Assembly: GCF_013267195.1 (NCBI RefSeq)
Contig: NZ_CP053941.1
Location: forward strand, 1,612,001 to 1,676,000
Source: Halorubrum salinarum
GTDB taxonomy: Archaea > Halobacteriota > Halobacteria > Halobacteriales > Haloferacaceae
DNA length: 64,000 bases
Direction: 5' to 3'
A program made the translations under genes and the position numbers. Below, piece by piece: positions 49,748 through 58,786 of the stretch (position 1 is the stretch's first letter; every line of letters begins with the position of its first letter). Under the pieces are notes generated by a model. That model was not told the origin of the DNA, searched no databases, and was given only the letters and a program-made list of their open reading frames with translations.

Positions 49748-51229
49748 ATGAGCTGGAAGGAGGCCGCCGAACCGGTGCTCTCGCGGATGCCCGTCGTGGA
49801 GCGGCCCGCGGGGCACGTCCCGTTCAAGCGGAAGCTCACGTGGACGGCCGGAATCCTGATCGTCTACTTCTTCCTGACCAACATCAACCCGTTCGGGTTG
49901 GCGGTCGGGCAGGGGTCGGACTTCTTCGGGCAGTTCCGGTCGGTGCTGGCCGGATCGTCCGGGTCGCTGTTGCAGGTCGGTATCGGACCGATCGTCACGG
50001 CGTCCATCGTCCTCCAGCTGCTGGGCGGTGCGAACCTCCTCGGACTCGACACGGAGAACGACCCGCGTGACCAGGTCCTCTATCAGGGCCTCCAGAAGCT
50101 GCTCGTGATCATCGTCTCGGCGCTGACGGCGGCGCCGATGGTGTTCACCGGGAGCTTCCTCCCGGCCGACGACGCGGTCGCGAGCGCGCTCGGCATCGGC
50201 ACGTTCGGCGTGCAGCTGCTGATCTTCGCGCAGATCTTCGTCGGCGGCATCCTCATCCTGTTCATGGACGAGATCGTGAGCAAGTGGGGCGTCGGCTCCG
50301 GCGTCGGGCTGTTCATCATCGCGTCGGTGAGCCAGCAGATCGTCGGCGGCTTCTTCAGCTTCTCGGCGCTCGGCGCGTCCGGCTTCTTCGCGAGCTGGTA
50401 CGGCGTCATCTTCGGTAGCGTACCGGTGTCGATGTCGCCGTTCACCGCCGAGGGGCTCCAGAACCTCCTCTTCGACCCCGGGAACATCTTGGCGCTTTTC
50501 ACCACGGTGTTCATCTTCGGGATCGTCGTGTACGCGGAGTCGGTCCGCGTCGAGATCCCACTGTCGCACGCCCGCGTGAAGGGCGCCCGCGGACGCTTCC
50601 CGGTGAAGCTCATCTACGCGTCCGTCCTGCCGATGATCCTCGTTCGCGCGCTGCAGGCGAACATCCAGTTCCTCGGCCAGATCCTCTCCTCGCAGTGGGC
50701 GGGGATGCCGGCGTTCCTCGGCGAGTACAGCGACGCCGGACAGCCCATCTCCGGGCTGTTCTACTACCTGAACCCCATCCAGAGCCGCGGACAGTGGATG
50801 TGGTTCCTCGGCGAGATCCCGGCCTCCGTGGAGCCGTGGATGATCGCGGTCCGGCTCGCCGTCGACCTGACGTTCATGATCGTCGGCGGCGCCATCTTCG
50901 CGATCTTCTGGGTCGAGACCACCGGCATGGGGCCGGAGGCGACCGCGAAGCAGATCCAGAACTCCGGGATGCAGATCCCCGGGTTCCGCCGGAACCCGCA
51001 GGTCGTCGAGAAGGTCATGGAGCGGTACATCCCGCAGGTGACGGTCATCGGCGGCGCCCTCGTCGGGCTGCTCGCCGTGATGGCGAACCTGCTCGGCACC
51101 ATCGGTCAGGTCTCCGGAACCGGGCTGCTGCTAGCGGTCTCTATCACGTACAAGCTGTACGAGGAGATCGCGGAAGAGCAGCTGATGGAGATGCACCCGA
51201 TGATGCGCCAGATGTTCGGTAACGAGTAG
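49748..51229 (+). CDS. secY: preprotein translocase subunit SecY
   Basis: Central pore of the Sec translocon, 493 residues with ten predicted helices. N-terminal cytosolic helix (WKEAAEPVLSRMPVVERPAG), plug/TM2 region after SNTNPFGLAV-like NINPFGLAVGQGSDFFGQF, the conserved ALQANIQFLGQIL region, and the cytosolic loop that docks the ribosome (QIQNSGMQIPGFRRNPQVVE). C terminus MEMHPMMRQMFGNE. The last gene of the ribosomal operon; TTTT at 51248-51251 is a weak terminator candidate. Confidence 0.97.
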   Translation: MSWKEAAEPVLSRMPVVERPAGHVPFKRKLTWTAGILIVYFFLTNINPFGLAVGQGSDFFGQFRSVLAGSSGSLLQVGIGPIVTASIVLQLLGGANLLGLDTENDPRDQVLYQGLQKLLVIIVSALTAAPMVFTGSFLPADDAVASALGIGTFGVQLLIFAQIFVGGILILFMDEIVSKWGVGSGVGLFIIASVSQQIVGGFFSFSALGASGFFASWYGVIFGSVPVSMSPFTAEGLQNLLFDPGNILALFTTVFIFGIVVYAESVRVEIPLSHARVKGARGRFPVKLIYASVLPMILVRALQANIQFLGQILSSQWAGMPAFLGEYSDAGQPISGLFYYLNPIQSRGQWMWFLGEIPASVEPWMIAVRLAVDLTFMIVGGAIFAIFWVETTGMGPEATAKQIQNSGMQIPGFRRNPQVVEKVMERYIPQVTVIGGALVGLLAVMANLLGTIGQVSGTGLLLAVSITYKLYEEIAEEQLMEMHPMMRQMFGNE

Positions 51230-51307
51230 CGCCCCGCGACATCCACCTTTTCGCGTCGAGTACCGCCCCTCCCAGCCGCCGGTTCGTCCGTTCGACCGGG
51301 GATCTCC

Positions 51308-51318
51308 GCGTTTATTGT
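51308..51318 (+). promoter_or_regulatory. promoter of the Usp-like gene
   Basis: GCGTTTATTGT... begins here (GCGTTTATTG at 51308-51317), 24-33 bases before the ATG at 51341. Confidence 0.5.
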
Positions 51319-51340
51319 CCCGGCCGACCAACCGTGCGGC

Positions 51341-52048
51341 ATGGCAGACACGATCCTCGTGCCGCTCGAACTCCCGGACCCCGAGCCGCTGTCGCCGGTG
51401 CTCATCGAGGACCTCTCGTCGCTGGACGTCGTGGTGCTCGGGCACTACGCCCTCCCTGAGCAGACGCCGGCCAGCTCCGCCCGCGAGCAGTTCGGCGAGG
51501 CGGCGCGGGCGACCCTCGACGAGGTCGCCGGCGCGTTCGCCGACGCGGGGGCGTCCGTCCGGACGCGGCTGGTGTTCGGGAAGGACCGGGCCGCCGCGAT
51601 CCAGCAGGTCGCGACCGACGAGGGGTGCGCCGCCGAACTCGACCCCGCGCCGACCGACGGCGTGCGGCGCATCCTCGTGCCGCTCCCCGACGTGGCGGAG
51701 TTCGAACGGCTCCCGCGGTTCATCCGCGTGTTGAGCGAGGACTCGACCCAGCGGATCACCCTGTTCCACGTCGTCGAGGGCGAGGAGGCCCGCGAGCGCG
51801 GCGAGGAGATAGTCTCCGAGACGCGCGACCGCCTGATCGAAGACGGGTTCGACGCCGCCGCGCTCGACACGCTGGTCGTCGAGGGCGACGAGCACGACGA
51901 GGAGATCCTCCGCGTGGCGGCCGACTACGACGCGGTCGTGATGTACGAGCCGGCGTCAACCCTCGGCGATCACGTCTTCGGCACGCTCGCCGACCGCATC
52001 GCCAACGAGACCGACGACCCGGTCATCGTCGTCGACCGCGACTACTGA
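51341..52048 (+). CDS. universal stress protein-like protein
   Basis: A 235-residue protein with two UspA-like halves. The first (ADTILVPLELPDPEPLSPVL, VVVLGHYALPEQTP) is degenerate. The second (VRRILVPLPDVAEFERLPRF, ITLFHVVEGEEARERGEEI, DYDAVVMYEPASTLGDHVFG, ADRIANETDDPVIVVDRDY) is complete. The ATP-binding G-2x-G-9x-G(S/T) signature is not conserved, so it is probably a non-ATP-binding type. Haloarchaea carry many such genes, responsive to stress or nutrient state. Own promoter directly after secY. Confidence 0.82.
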   Translation: MADTILVPLELPDPEPLSPVLIEDLSSLDVVVLGHYALPEQTPASSAREQFGEAARATLDEVAGAFADAGASVRTRLVFGKDRAAAIQQVATDEGCAAELDPAPTDGVRRILVPLPDVAEFERLPRFIRVLSEDSTQRITLFHVVEGEEARERGEEIVSETRDRLIEDGFDAAALDTLVVEGDEHDEEILRVAADYDAVVMYEPASTLGDHVFGTLADRIANETDDPVIVVDRDY

Positions 52049-52153
52049 CGCGGTCCGGCGCGGGGGCGGTCGGCCGCTATCGTTTGAGGCCAGCGGAGCG
52101 CCGAGTGAGTACGGCGCCCGGTACCGAGAACGGGCGTCGCCGTCCGGGCGGCG

Positions 52154-52930
52154 TTACGCGTCGTCGCGCCGGTCGGACGCGTCGTCGTCCTCGCCGTCGC
52201 TCCCCTCGTCCGCCGCTTCGATCTTCTCGCTGACGGTCTCCTCGACAGTCTCCTCGACGGTCTTTTCGACGGTTTCCTCGACTTTCTCGCCGACCGTCTC
52301 TTCGACTTTCTCGCCGACCGTTTCCTCGACGGTCTTTTCGACGGTTTCCTCGACTTTCTCGCCGACCGTCTCCTCGACCTTCTCCTCGACGGTCTTCTCG
52401 ACGGTCTCCCCCACGGTCTCCTCGACCTTCCCCGTGACCTCCTCGCTGACGGTGTCGCTCACGTCGTCGGCGACCTCGCTGACCTCCTTGTTGACGGTCT
52501 CGCCGACGCTCTTTTCGACCTCTTTGCTCACCGTCTCCTCGACCTTCTCGCCGACGGTCTCCTCGACGGTCTTCTCGACTTCCTTGCTCACCGTTTCGCC
52601 CACGGTCTTTTCGACCTCCTTGTTGACCGTTTCGCCGACGGTCTTCTCGACGGTCTCGCCGACGGTCTTCTCGACTTCCTTGTCGACGGTCTCGCCGACG
52701 CTCTCTTCGACCTTCTTGCCGACCTGGTCCGCGACCTCGCGGGTCATCCAGTCCGGGTCGAACCGCGCCATCTTCCAGACGACGTGGACCACGTAGGAGG
52801 CGAACACCCCGATCCCGAACGCGATCGCCACGTTGTTCATCTGCGTCGTCGCGATCAACACGATCGACAGGACGATCAGCGCGCCGTACGCGATGTCGGT
52901 TATCGCGTCCACCCGCGCCGGACTCACCAT
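52154..52930 (-). CDS. membrane protein with 41 four-residue valine repeats
   Basis: 258 residues. Two hydrophobic helices (about 13-29 and 34-53), then [14 protein letters not shown]. Residues 66-149 are 21 consecutive tetrads each beginning with Val ([16 protein letters not shown] and so on). After a seven-residue VSEVADD (150-156), another 20 Val tetrads run from 157 to 236, then IEAA and an 18-residue Asp-rich tail. Positions 2-4 are mostly Glu, Lys, Thr, Gly or Ser. A long single helix with a valine stripe is expected, about 25 nm if straight. I know no named family. The repeat is in the protein, with varied codons, so it is selected and not a simple DNA microsatellite. Confidence 0.8.
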   Translation of the reverse strand: MVSPARVDAITDIAYGALIVLSIVLIATTQMNNVAIAFGIGVFASYVVHVVWKMARFDPDWMTREVADQVGKKVEESVGETVDKEVEKTVGETVEKTVGETVNKEVEKTVGETVSKEVEKTVEETVGEKVEETVSKEVEKSVGETVNKEVSEVADDVSDTVSEEVTGKVEETVGETVEKTVEEKVEETVGEKVEETVEKTVEETVGEKVEETVGEKVEETVEKTVEETVEETVSEKIEAADEGSDGEDDDASDRRDDA

Positions 52931-53090
52931 CCTCGCCCCTCCGTTCCGTCGTCGACTGCGGCGGGCCGTCCCCGCGTGGCGTCTCCGTTCATACGGTCAC
53001 CTTCCGCGCCGACGGCGTAAAAGCCACTCATTGTCTCCGTCCCCGGGCGCCGTTCGACGCTTCGGCGGTCCGCCGCTCCCGGAGCGGGGC

Positions 53091-53099
53091 GCTTTTAGC
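53091..53099 (+). promoter_or_regulatory. promoter of trm1
   Basis: GCTTTTAGC at 53091-53099 is 22-30 bases before the ATG at 53121. Confidence 0.55.
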
Positions 53100-53120
53100 C
53101 CGGATGGCCGAACCGACGGT

Positions 53121-54251
53121 ATGGACATCGAAGAGGGCGGACTCACCGTCTCCGTCCCGGAGGCCCGCGACGGCGCCAGCGAGGGCACCGGCGGCGGCGT
53201 CTTCTTCAACCCGACCCAGGAGCTGAACCGCGACGTGACGGTCGCGACGCTGCGCGCCTACCGCGACCGCGAGCCGCGCGCGGCCTCGTACCTCGACGCG
53301 ATGGCCGCCTCGGGGATCCGGGGCGTCCGCGCGGCCGCCGAGGGGTACCGTGTCACCTGCGCCGACGTCGACGATGAGGCGGTCGAGCTCGCCGCCGCGA
53401 ACCTCGACGCCAACGACCTCGACGGCGAGGCGGTCCACCGCGACGTCAACGCCCTGCTGTACGACGAGGGGCCGTTCGACGTCGTCGACCTCGACCCCTA
53501 CGGCACGCCGATCCCCTTCGCGGACGCGGCGTTCGCGAACGGGCGCAACCTGGTCTGCGTCACCGCCACCGACACCGCGCCGCTGTGCGGCGCCCACCTC
53601 AACAGCGGCATCCGGAAGTACGGCGCCGTCCCGCGGAACACCGACTACCACCCGGAGATGGGGCTCCGGACGCTGATCTCCGCCTTGGTCCGGACCGCCG
53701 CGCGCTACGACAAGGCGGCGACGCCGATCCTCTCGCACGTCTCCCGGCACTACGCGCGGACCTACCTCGAACTGGAGTCGGGCGCCCGCGCGGCGGACGA
53801 CTGCCTCGATGGCGTCGGGTACGTCGACCACTGCGAGGACTGCCTCTGGCGCGCGGCGACGCCGGGGCACGTCGCCGACCCGGTCGACGCCTGCCCGGAG
53901 TGCGGGGGCGACCGCGTCCTCACGGCCGGCCCCATCTGGCTCGGGCCGGTCGCCGACCCCGACTTCGCGCGCGCGGTCCGCCGCGAGGTGACCGACGACA
54001 TGGGCGAGGCGAAGCGCGCGCGCAAGCTCTTGGGCACCGTCGCGCGCGAGCTCGACACCCCCACGCACTACGACCAACACCGGCTGTACAAGCAGTGGGG
54101 CGAGCCCGCCATCGGGATGGACGAGTTCGTCGAGCGCCTGCGCGCGGCCGGCCACGAGGCGAGCCGCGCGCACTACCGCGGCACGGCGGTCAAGAGCACG
54201 GCCTCCATCCCCGAGATGCGCGAGGCGGTCCTCGGCGACGACGCGGACTGA
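53121..54251 (+). CDS. trm1: tRNA (guanine(26)-N2)-dimethyltransferase
   Basis: SAM-dependent dimethylation of G26 in tRNA. 376 residues. Start [19 protein letters not shown]-terminal [23 protein letters not shown]-binding [18 protein letters not shown], catalytic motif [20 protein letters not shown], and [15 protein letters not shown] zinc site in the C-terminal domain: CEDC (about 253-256) and CPEC (about 275-278). Length and motifs are standard for archaea. Confidence 0.96.
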   Translation: MDIEEGGLTVSVPEARDGASEGTGGGVFFNPTQELNRDVTVATLRAYRDREPRAASYLDAMAASGIRGVRAAAEGYRVTCADVDDEAVELAAANLDANDLDGEAVHRDVNALLYDEGPFDVVDLDPYGTPIPFADAAFANGRNLVCVTATDTAPLCGAHLNSGIRKYGAVPRNTDYHPEMGLRTLISALVRTAARYDKAATPILSHVSRHYARTYLELESGARAADDCLDGVGYVDHCEDCLWRAATPGHVADPVDACPECGGDRVLTAGPIWLGPVADPDFARAVRREVTDDMGEAKRARKLLGTVARELDTPTHYDQHRLYKQWGEPAIGMDEFVERLRAAGHEASRAHYRGTAVKSTASIPEMREAVLGDDAD

Positions 54252-54328
54252 CGGCGCCGCCCCCGGCGGGGGCCTCGTCTCGCGGCCGCCACCCTCTCGC
54301 TTTTGTCGCGGTCGGCCGAAGGGGGGGC

Positions 54329-55642
54329 GTGTCCCGACACTCGCGCACCGCGTTCGGCACGGTCCGGCGCGTCGCCGACCTCGCGATCGACCGCCAGGTG
54401 ACGTTCCTCGCCGCGGCCATCGCCTACTACGCGTTCGTCTCGCTCGTCCCCGCGCTCCTGCTGCTCGTCGTCGTCGCCACCGCGGTCTTCGGCGAGACCA
54501 TCGCCGCGCAGCTGGTCGCGGCGACCGGCGACTTCCTCACGCCGGCCGGGGAGGAGGCGGTCGTCGTCGCGGTCTCCTCGGCCGGCGGCCGGACCGGCGC
54601 GAGCCTGCTCGGCGTCGGGGTACTGCTCTGGTCGACGCTGAAGGTGTTCCGCGGGCTCGACACGGCGTTCGTCTCGCTGTACGGCGGCGACCAGACGCCC
54701 GGGTTCCTCAGGCAGGTCGCGGACGCCGCCTCGGTCGTCGTCGGCGTGGGTCTCGGCCTCGGCGCGATGGTCGCCGTCGGCGCGTTCGTCGCGGCCGCTG
54801 ACGCGCTCCCGCTGGTCGAGACCGCGAGCGTCCTCGCGTTGCCCGCCCTCCTCGCGGTCGTGTTCCTCCCGATGTACTACCTGCTCCCGCAGCCGGCGGT
54901 CGGCGTCCGCGAGGCGCTGCCGGGCGCGGCGTTCGCGGCCGTCGGCTGGACGCTGCTCCAGGCCGGGTTCCAGGTGTACGCCGCGGGCGCCGCGCAGTAC
55001 CAGGTGTACGGCGTCATCGGCGGGATCCTCCTCCTCGTCACCTGGCTGTACCTCGCGGCGGTCGTCGTCGTCCTCGGCGGCGTGGTCAACGTCGTGCTCG
55101 CCGACCGCGGCGACGACGGCGAGGGCCGACCGACCGACCGGGACGCCGGCCCGGCCGGCCTCCCGAACGACGCCGCGGACCGGCAGTTACAACAGGACCG
55201 CGACCGACCCACGGGTATGAACGGCGAGTCGGACCCCGACGGGGACGACGGCGAACGGCCGCGCGGCGCGCCGGACGTCGCCGCCCTGGAAGCGGAGGTC
55301 CGCGAGCTGCGGTCGCAGCTCGACGAGTTCGAGGACGACGTGGAACGCCGCACGGTCGACAAGCCGGAGGTCGAGTCGGAGCTGAAGCGGTACGTCCGCT
55401 CGCGGATGCGGCGCGGTCACGCCCGCGGCTGGGGGCCGTACCTCGTGCTGCTGTACGGCACCGTGCTGACGCTCGCGGCGCTGACCTCGCTACAGGGGAT
55501 CTACGCGGTCGGCGCCATCGTCGTCCTCGGGCTGTCGACGCTCGGGCTGTACACGATATTCGTCGTCGTCGGCATCGGCCTCAACCTGATCGAGACGCCC
55601 GGCAAGGCGCTCGACTACGCCCGCCGCCGCGGCGATGACTGA
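54329..55642 (+). CDS. YihY/BrkB-family membrane protein fused to a coiled-coil two-helix domain
   Basis: A 437-residue protein from a GTG start (VSRHSRTAFGTVRRVAD). Residues 1-265 are the YihY/BrkB (formerly ribonuclease BN) fold with six helices: RQVTFLAAAIAYYAFVSLVP, LLWSTLKVFRGLDTAF, and IGGILLLVTWLYLAAVVVVL. A hydrophilic linker (about 270-315) leads to a coiled coil (VAALEAEVRELRSQLDEFED) and a conserved segment with two helices (RRGHARGWGPYLVLLYGTVL). An internal in-frame ATG at 55217 (MNGESDPDGDDGERPRG) could start the second part separately. BrkB transport substrate unknown. Confidence 0.85.
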   Translation: MSRHSRTAFGTVRRVADLAIDRQVTFLAAAIAYYAFVSLVPALLLLVVVATAVFGETIAAQLVAATGDFLTPAGEEAVVVAVSSAGGRTGASLLGVGVLLWSTLKVFRGLDTAFVSLYGGDQTPGFLRQVADAASVVVGVGLGLGAMVAVGAFVAAADALPLVETASVLALPALLAVVFLPMYYLLPQPAVGVREALPGAAFAAVGWTLLQAGFQVYAAGAAQYQVYGVIGGILLLVTWLYLAAVVVVLGGVVNVVLADRGDDGEGRPTDRDAGPAGLPNDAADRQLQQDRDRPTGMNGESDPDGDDGERPRGAPDVAALEAEVRELRSQLDEFEDDVERRTVDKPEVESELKRYVRSRMRRGHARGWGPYLVLLYGTVLTLAALTSLQGIYAVGAIVVLGLSTLGLYTIFVVVGIGLNLIETPGKALDYARRRGDD

Positions 55643-55687
55643 CGCGACGACCGCCGCGCTCGCGACGACCTCCGGAGTGACCGACCC

Positions 55688-56662
55688 GTGACCGGGATCG
55701 TCGCCGCCGAGCGCGGGCTCGGCGAGACCGCGGTCGTCGACGCCCTCCCCGAGTTCGTCGTCGTCCTCTTCGCGGCCGTCACTCACCTCGCGGACCCGTG
55801 GTTCCTCTTCGCGCTGCTCGCGGTCGGCTACTGGTTCGCGAGCGAGGGGGTCGCGGGGTCGCCGCGCCGCGCCGGCGCGACGGCCATCGCGGCCGTCACC
55901 TGCGCGTACGCCGCGACGGCGCTCGGGAAGGCGTGGTTCGCGGTCCCCCGACCGCCCGGCGCGATGCCGCCCGCCGACGTGCCGACGTGGCTCCCAGCGC
56001 TGCTGACGGGGTGGTACGAGGCGCAGGTGCTCTCGGACGGGTTCGGCTTCCCGAGCGGCCACGCCACCGGCGGCGCGGCCGCGTACCTCGCGCTGGCGCT
56101 GCTGTACGACCGGCTCTGGACGGACCGCGCCCGCTACCTCGCCGCCGGGGCGGTCGCGGTCGCCGTCGCGGCCTCGCGGGTGGTCATCGAGGTCCACTTC
56201 CTCGTCGACGTGCTCGCAGGGCTCGCCGTCGGCGCGGGGACGGTCGCCGTCGCGCTGTGGCTGGCCGGCGACCCGCGGGTCCGCCGCTCGGCGAGCGCGG
56301 AGACGGCCGCCGGCCCCACCGCCGACCTGAACCCCGCGCCGGCGTTCCTCCTCGCGGCGGTCGTCTCGACCGGCGCGCTGGCAGTCGCCGTCGCCGGCGG
56401 GTACACCGGCGAGGTCGTCGAGGCGGGGATCGGGATCGCCACCGGCGCCGGCGGCGCGGTCGGCTGGCGGCTCGTCGAGGGCGACGAGCCCGCGGTCCCG
56501 GTCCGGGTCGCGGTCCCGGCGCTCGCGGTCACGGGCGGGCTCTGGGTCGGCGCCTACGCGCTCGCGGGGACGCTCCCCGTGACGCTGGTCGCGACCACCG
56601 CCGCCGTGGTCGCCGTCGTCGCGTTGCCGGCGCTGCCCCGATACGCGGGCCGGACGGCCTGA
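55688..56662 (+). CDS. PAP2-family membrane phosphatase
   Basis: A 324-residue protein with about eight helices. The PAP2 catalytic motifs are present: KAWFAVPRPPG (C1), GFPSGHATGGAAAYLALALL (C2, catalytic His of SGH) and SRVVIEVHFLVDVLAGL (C3, His nucleophile of the family). It likely dephosphorylates a lipid pyrophosphate or lipid phosphate in the membrane. The second half (after residue 215) is an extra hydrophobic domain not needed for catalysis. GTG start at 55688, 45 bases after the YihY fusion gene. Confidence 0.9.
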   Translation: MTGIVAAERGLGETAVVDALPEFVVVLFAAVTHLADPWFLFALLAVGYWFASEGVAGSPRRAGATAIAAVTCAYAATALGKAWFAVPRPPGAMPPADVPTWLPALLTGWYEAQVLSDGFGFPSGHATGGAAAYLALALLYDRLWTDRARYLAAGAVAVAVAASRVVIEVHFLVDVLAGLAVGAGTVAVALWLAGDPRVRRSASAETAAGPTADLNPAPAFLLAAVVSTGALAVAVAGGYTGEVVEAGIGIATGAGGAVGWRLVEGDEPAVPVRVAVPALAVTGGLWVGAYALAGTLPVTLVATTAAVVAVVALPALPRYAGRTA

Positions 56663-56744
56663 GCGGTCTCGACGTTCGTCCACGCGCCGTAGCGGCCCAG
56701 CCGGACGTACCGGTGTCTGTCTGGGAGCGTGACGGCGAACCGCG

Positions 56745-56751
56745 AAAAAAA
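56745..56751 (-). terminator. T-tract terminator of glnA
   Basis: Seven consecutive A on the plus strand (T7 on the minus strand), 51 bases beyond the glnA stop. Also flanks the PAP2 gene from the other side. Confidence 0.45.
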
Positions 56752-56801
56752 TCGAAGGCGAGTCGAACGAGTGCTGTGCGCCGACGGGCCGGGCCGTCGC
56801 C

Positions 56802-58172
56802 TCAGAAGGTCTCCAGGTAGCGGTCCTCCTCCCACTGCGACACCTGGGTGAGGTACTCGCTGAACTCCTGGGACTTCGCCTCGGCGAACTTCTCGGAGGT
56901 GTGGGGCCCGAGCGCCTCCTGGAGCACCTCGTCGGCCTCCAGCTCCTCGACGGCGGCGCCGAGGTTCGGCGGCAGCGTCTCGATGCCGTACTCCTGGCGC
57001 TTCTCGTCGTCGAACTCGTAGATGTCCTCGCGGACCGGGTCGCCGGGGTCGGCGCCGGTCTTGATCCCGTCGAGGCCGGCGGCGATGAGCGACGCCATCC
57101 CGAGGTAGGGGTTACAGGACGGGTCGGGGCTGCGGACCTCGAAGCGCGCGGAGACGCCCGCGGCGTCGGGGACGCGGACGAGCGCCGAGCGGTTCGTGTC
57201 GGACCAGGCGACGTAGATCGGCGCCTCGTAGCCGGGCACCAGCCGCTTGTAGGAGTTCACTGTCGGGTTCGTCACGGCCGTGAACGCGGGCGCGTGGTTC
57301 AGGATGCCGCCCATGAACTGGTAGGCGGTCTCGCTCAGGTTGAACTCGTCGTCGTCGTCGGCGAAGGCGTTGCCGTCCTCGTCGAACAGCGAGATGTGGC
57401 TGTGCATGCCCGAGCCGTTGATGTCGGCGATGGGCTTGGGCATGAACGTCGCGTGGAGGTCGTGCTGCTCGGCGACGGCACGGACGACGGCGCGGAACGT
57501 CGCGATGTTGTCCGCGGTCGAGAGCGCGTCGTCGTACTTGAAGTTGATCTCGTGTTGGCCCTCGGCGACCTCGTGGTGCGAGGCCTCGATCTCGAAGCCC
57601 ATCTCCTCTAACGTGAAGATGATCTCCTTGCGCACGTCGGACGCGAGGTCCTTCGGGGCGAGGTCGAAGTAGCCGCCGTTGTCGTGCGGGATCGTGGTCG
57701 CGTTGCCGTCCTCGTCCTTCTCGAACAGGAAGAACTCCGGCTCCGGACCGATCGAGACGGAGTAGCCCATCTCCTCGGCCTCCGCGAGGACGCTCTTGAG
57801 CACCTGCCGCGGACCGCCGGCGAACGGCTCGCCGTCGGTGTCGACGATGTCACAGATGAGCCGCGCGGCGCCGCTGTCGCCGTCGCCGTCGCTGCGCCAC
57901 GGGAGCACCGCGAACGTGTCGGGGTCGGGGACGAGCCGCATGTCCGACTCCTGGATACGCACGAACCCCTCGATGGAGGAGCCGTCGAAGTAGATGCCTT
58001 CGGTGAACGCCTTCTCCGCCTGGTGGGCGGGCACGGAGACGTTCTTCACGACGCCGAGGATGTCGGTGAACTGTAGCCGCAGGAAGTCGACGTTCTTCTC
58101 TTCGATCTCGTCGAGTACAGCCTGTTCCTCGGCCGTGAGGCCGCCGTCCGGTTTCGCTTGTTCGTCCGTCAT
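56802..58172 (-). CDS. glnA: glutamine synthetase, type I
   Basis: ATP-dependent amination of glutamate, the main ammonium-assimilation enzyme. 456 residues. Start [17 protein letters not shown]. Motifs: [19 protein letters not shown], the metal-binding [75 protein letters not shown] and [13 protein letters not shown]. No adenylylation Tyr segment (NLYDLPPE) is seen: the equivalent stretch is [15 protein letters not shown]. So it is a GSI-alpha enzyme, regulated by feedback or by GlnK rather than by adenylylation. Divergent from an Lrp gene. Confidence 0.97.
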   Translation of the reverse strand: MTDEQAKPDGGLTAEEQAVLDEIEEKNVDFLRLQFTDILGVVKNVSVPAHQAEKAFTEGIYFDGSSIEGFVRIQESDMRLVPDPDTFAVLPWRSDGDGDSGAARLICDIVDTDGEPFAGGPRQVLKSVLAEAEEMGYSVSIGPEPEFFLFEKDEDGNATTIPHDNGGYFDLAPKDLASDVRKEIIFTLEEMGFEIEASHHEVAEGQHEINFKYDDALSTADNIATFRAVVRAVAEQHDLHATFMPKPIADINGSGMHSHISLFDEDGNAFADDDDEFNLSETAYQFMGGILNHAPAFTAVTNPTVNSYKRLVPGYEAPIYVAWSDTNRSALVRVPDAAGVSARFEVRSPDPSCNPYLGMASLIAAGLDGIKTGADPGDPVREDIYEFDDEKRQEYGIETLPPNLGAAVEELEADEVLQEALGPHTSEKFAEAKSQEFSEYLTQVSQWEEDRYLETF

Positions 58173-58175
58173 GTT

Positions 58176-58276
58176 CTGGACGTTTGATTCGTTATCTGCC
58201 AGTATAAAGGCCTTATCGCTTGGCGCATGAACCGCCGGACAGGCAAAACTGCTGGACGTTCGTAAAATTCTAAACC
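58176..58276. promoter_or_regulatory. shared glnA/lrp control region with CTGGACGTT repeats
   Basis: Divergent promoters: GCCTTTATAC on the minus strand near 58203-58212 for glnA, and CGTAAAATTCTAAA near 58260-58274 for the regulator gene. CTGGACGTT occurs twice, at 58176-58184 and 58252-58260, 76 bases apart, one near each gene's start. These are candidate operators for the Lrp protein. Confidence 0.5.
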
Positions 58277-58298
58277 CCCGAAAGCGTGGTTGGGTGTG

Positions 58299-58757
58299 AT
58301 GACGTACGAAAACCTCGACGCGAAGCTCATTAACTCGCTGCTCAGCAACGGCCGCGCGAGCCTCCGGAGCCTGGGCGACGAGCTCGACGTGTCCGTGACG
58401 ACCGTCTCGAACCACCTCCGCGACCTCGAAGAGGAGGGCGTGATCCGCGGGTACACGCCCGTCGTCGACTACGACAAGCTCGGTTACGACGTGACCGCGG
58501 TGCTCCAGCTCAAAGTCGAGGGGAGCGCGCTGCCGGACGTCACCGAGAAGCTGCGCCAGGAGAAGCAGATGGTGAGCGTCTACGAGGTCACCGGCGACTA
58601 CGACGTGATCGCCATCGGGAAGTTCACCGACACGGACGGCATGAACGACCAGATCAAGTCGATCCTCACGGACGCCGACATCCGCGAGTCGAACACGAGC
58701 GTCGTCCTCAACGCGGTCACGGAAAACGAGCAGTTCGACCTCGACGTCGAGGAGTAA
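58299..58757 (+). CDS. lrp: Lrp/AsnC-family transcriptional regulator
   Basis: A 152-residue regulator: N-terminal helix-turn-helix ([40 protein letters not shown]) and a C-terminal RAM effector domain ([40 protein letters not shown]). Such proteins form octamers that bind amino acids. Divergent position next to glnA is conserved in haloarchaea as I recall, and Halobacterium Lrp has been reported to affect glnA. A start ATG at 58299 was chosen over a GTG nine bases upstream. Confidence 0.93.
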   Translation: MTYENLDAKLINSLLSNGRASLRSLGDELDVSVTTVSNHLRDLEEEGVIRGYTPVVDYDKLGYDVTAVLQLKVEGSALPDVTEKLRQEKQMVSVYEVTGDYDVIAIGKFTDTDGMNDQIKSILTDADIRESNTSVVLNAVTENEQFDLDVEE

Positions 58758-58786
58758 TTCGCCCCGGATTCGGACCGATTCCCCGC

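Noticed and set aside
36872..51229. Ribosomal cluster as horizontally acquired or rearranged
   Set aside because: Gene order, overlaps and composition are the standard archaeal arrangement.
52154..52740. The repeats in the valine-tetrad gene as a CRISPR array
   Set aside because: There are no unique spacers of constant length. The units are in frame, vary by synonymous codons, and encode a continuous helix-like protein.
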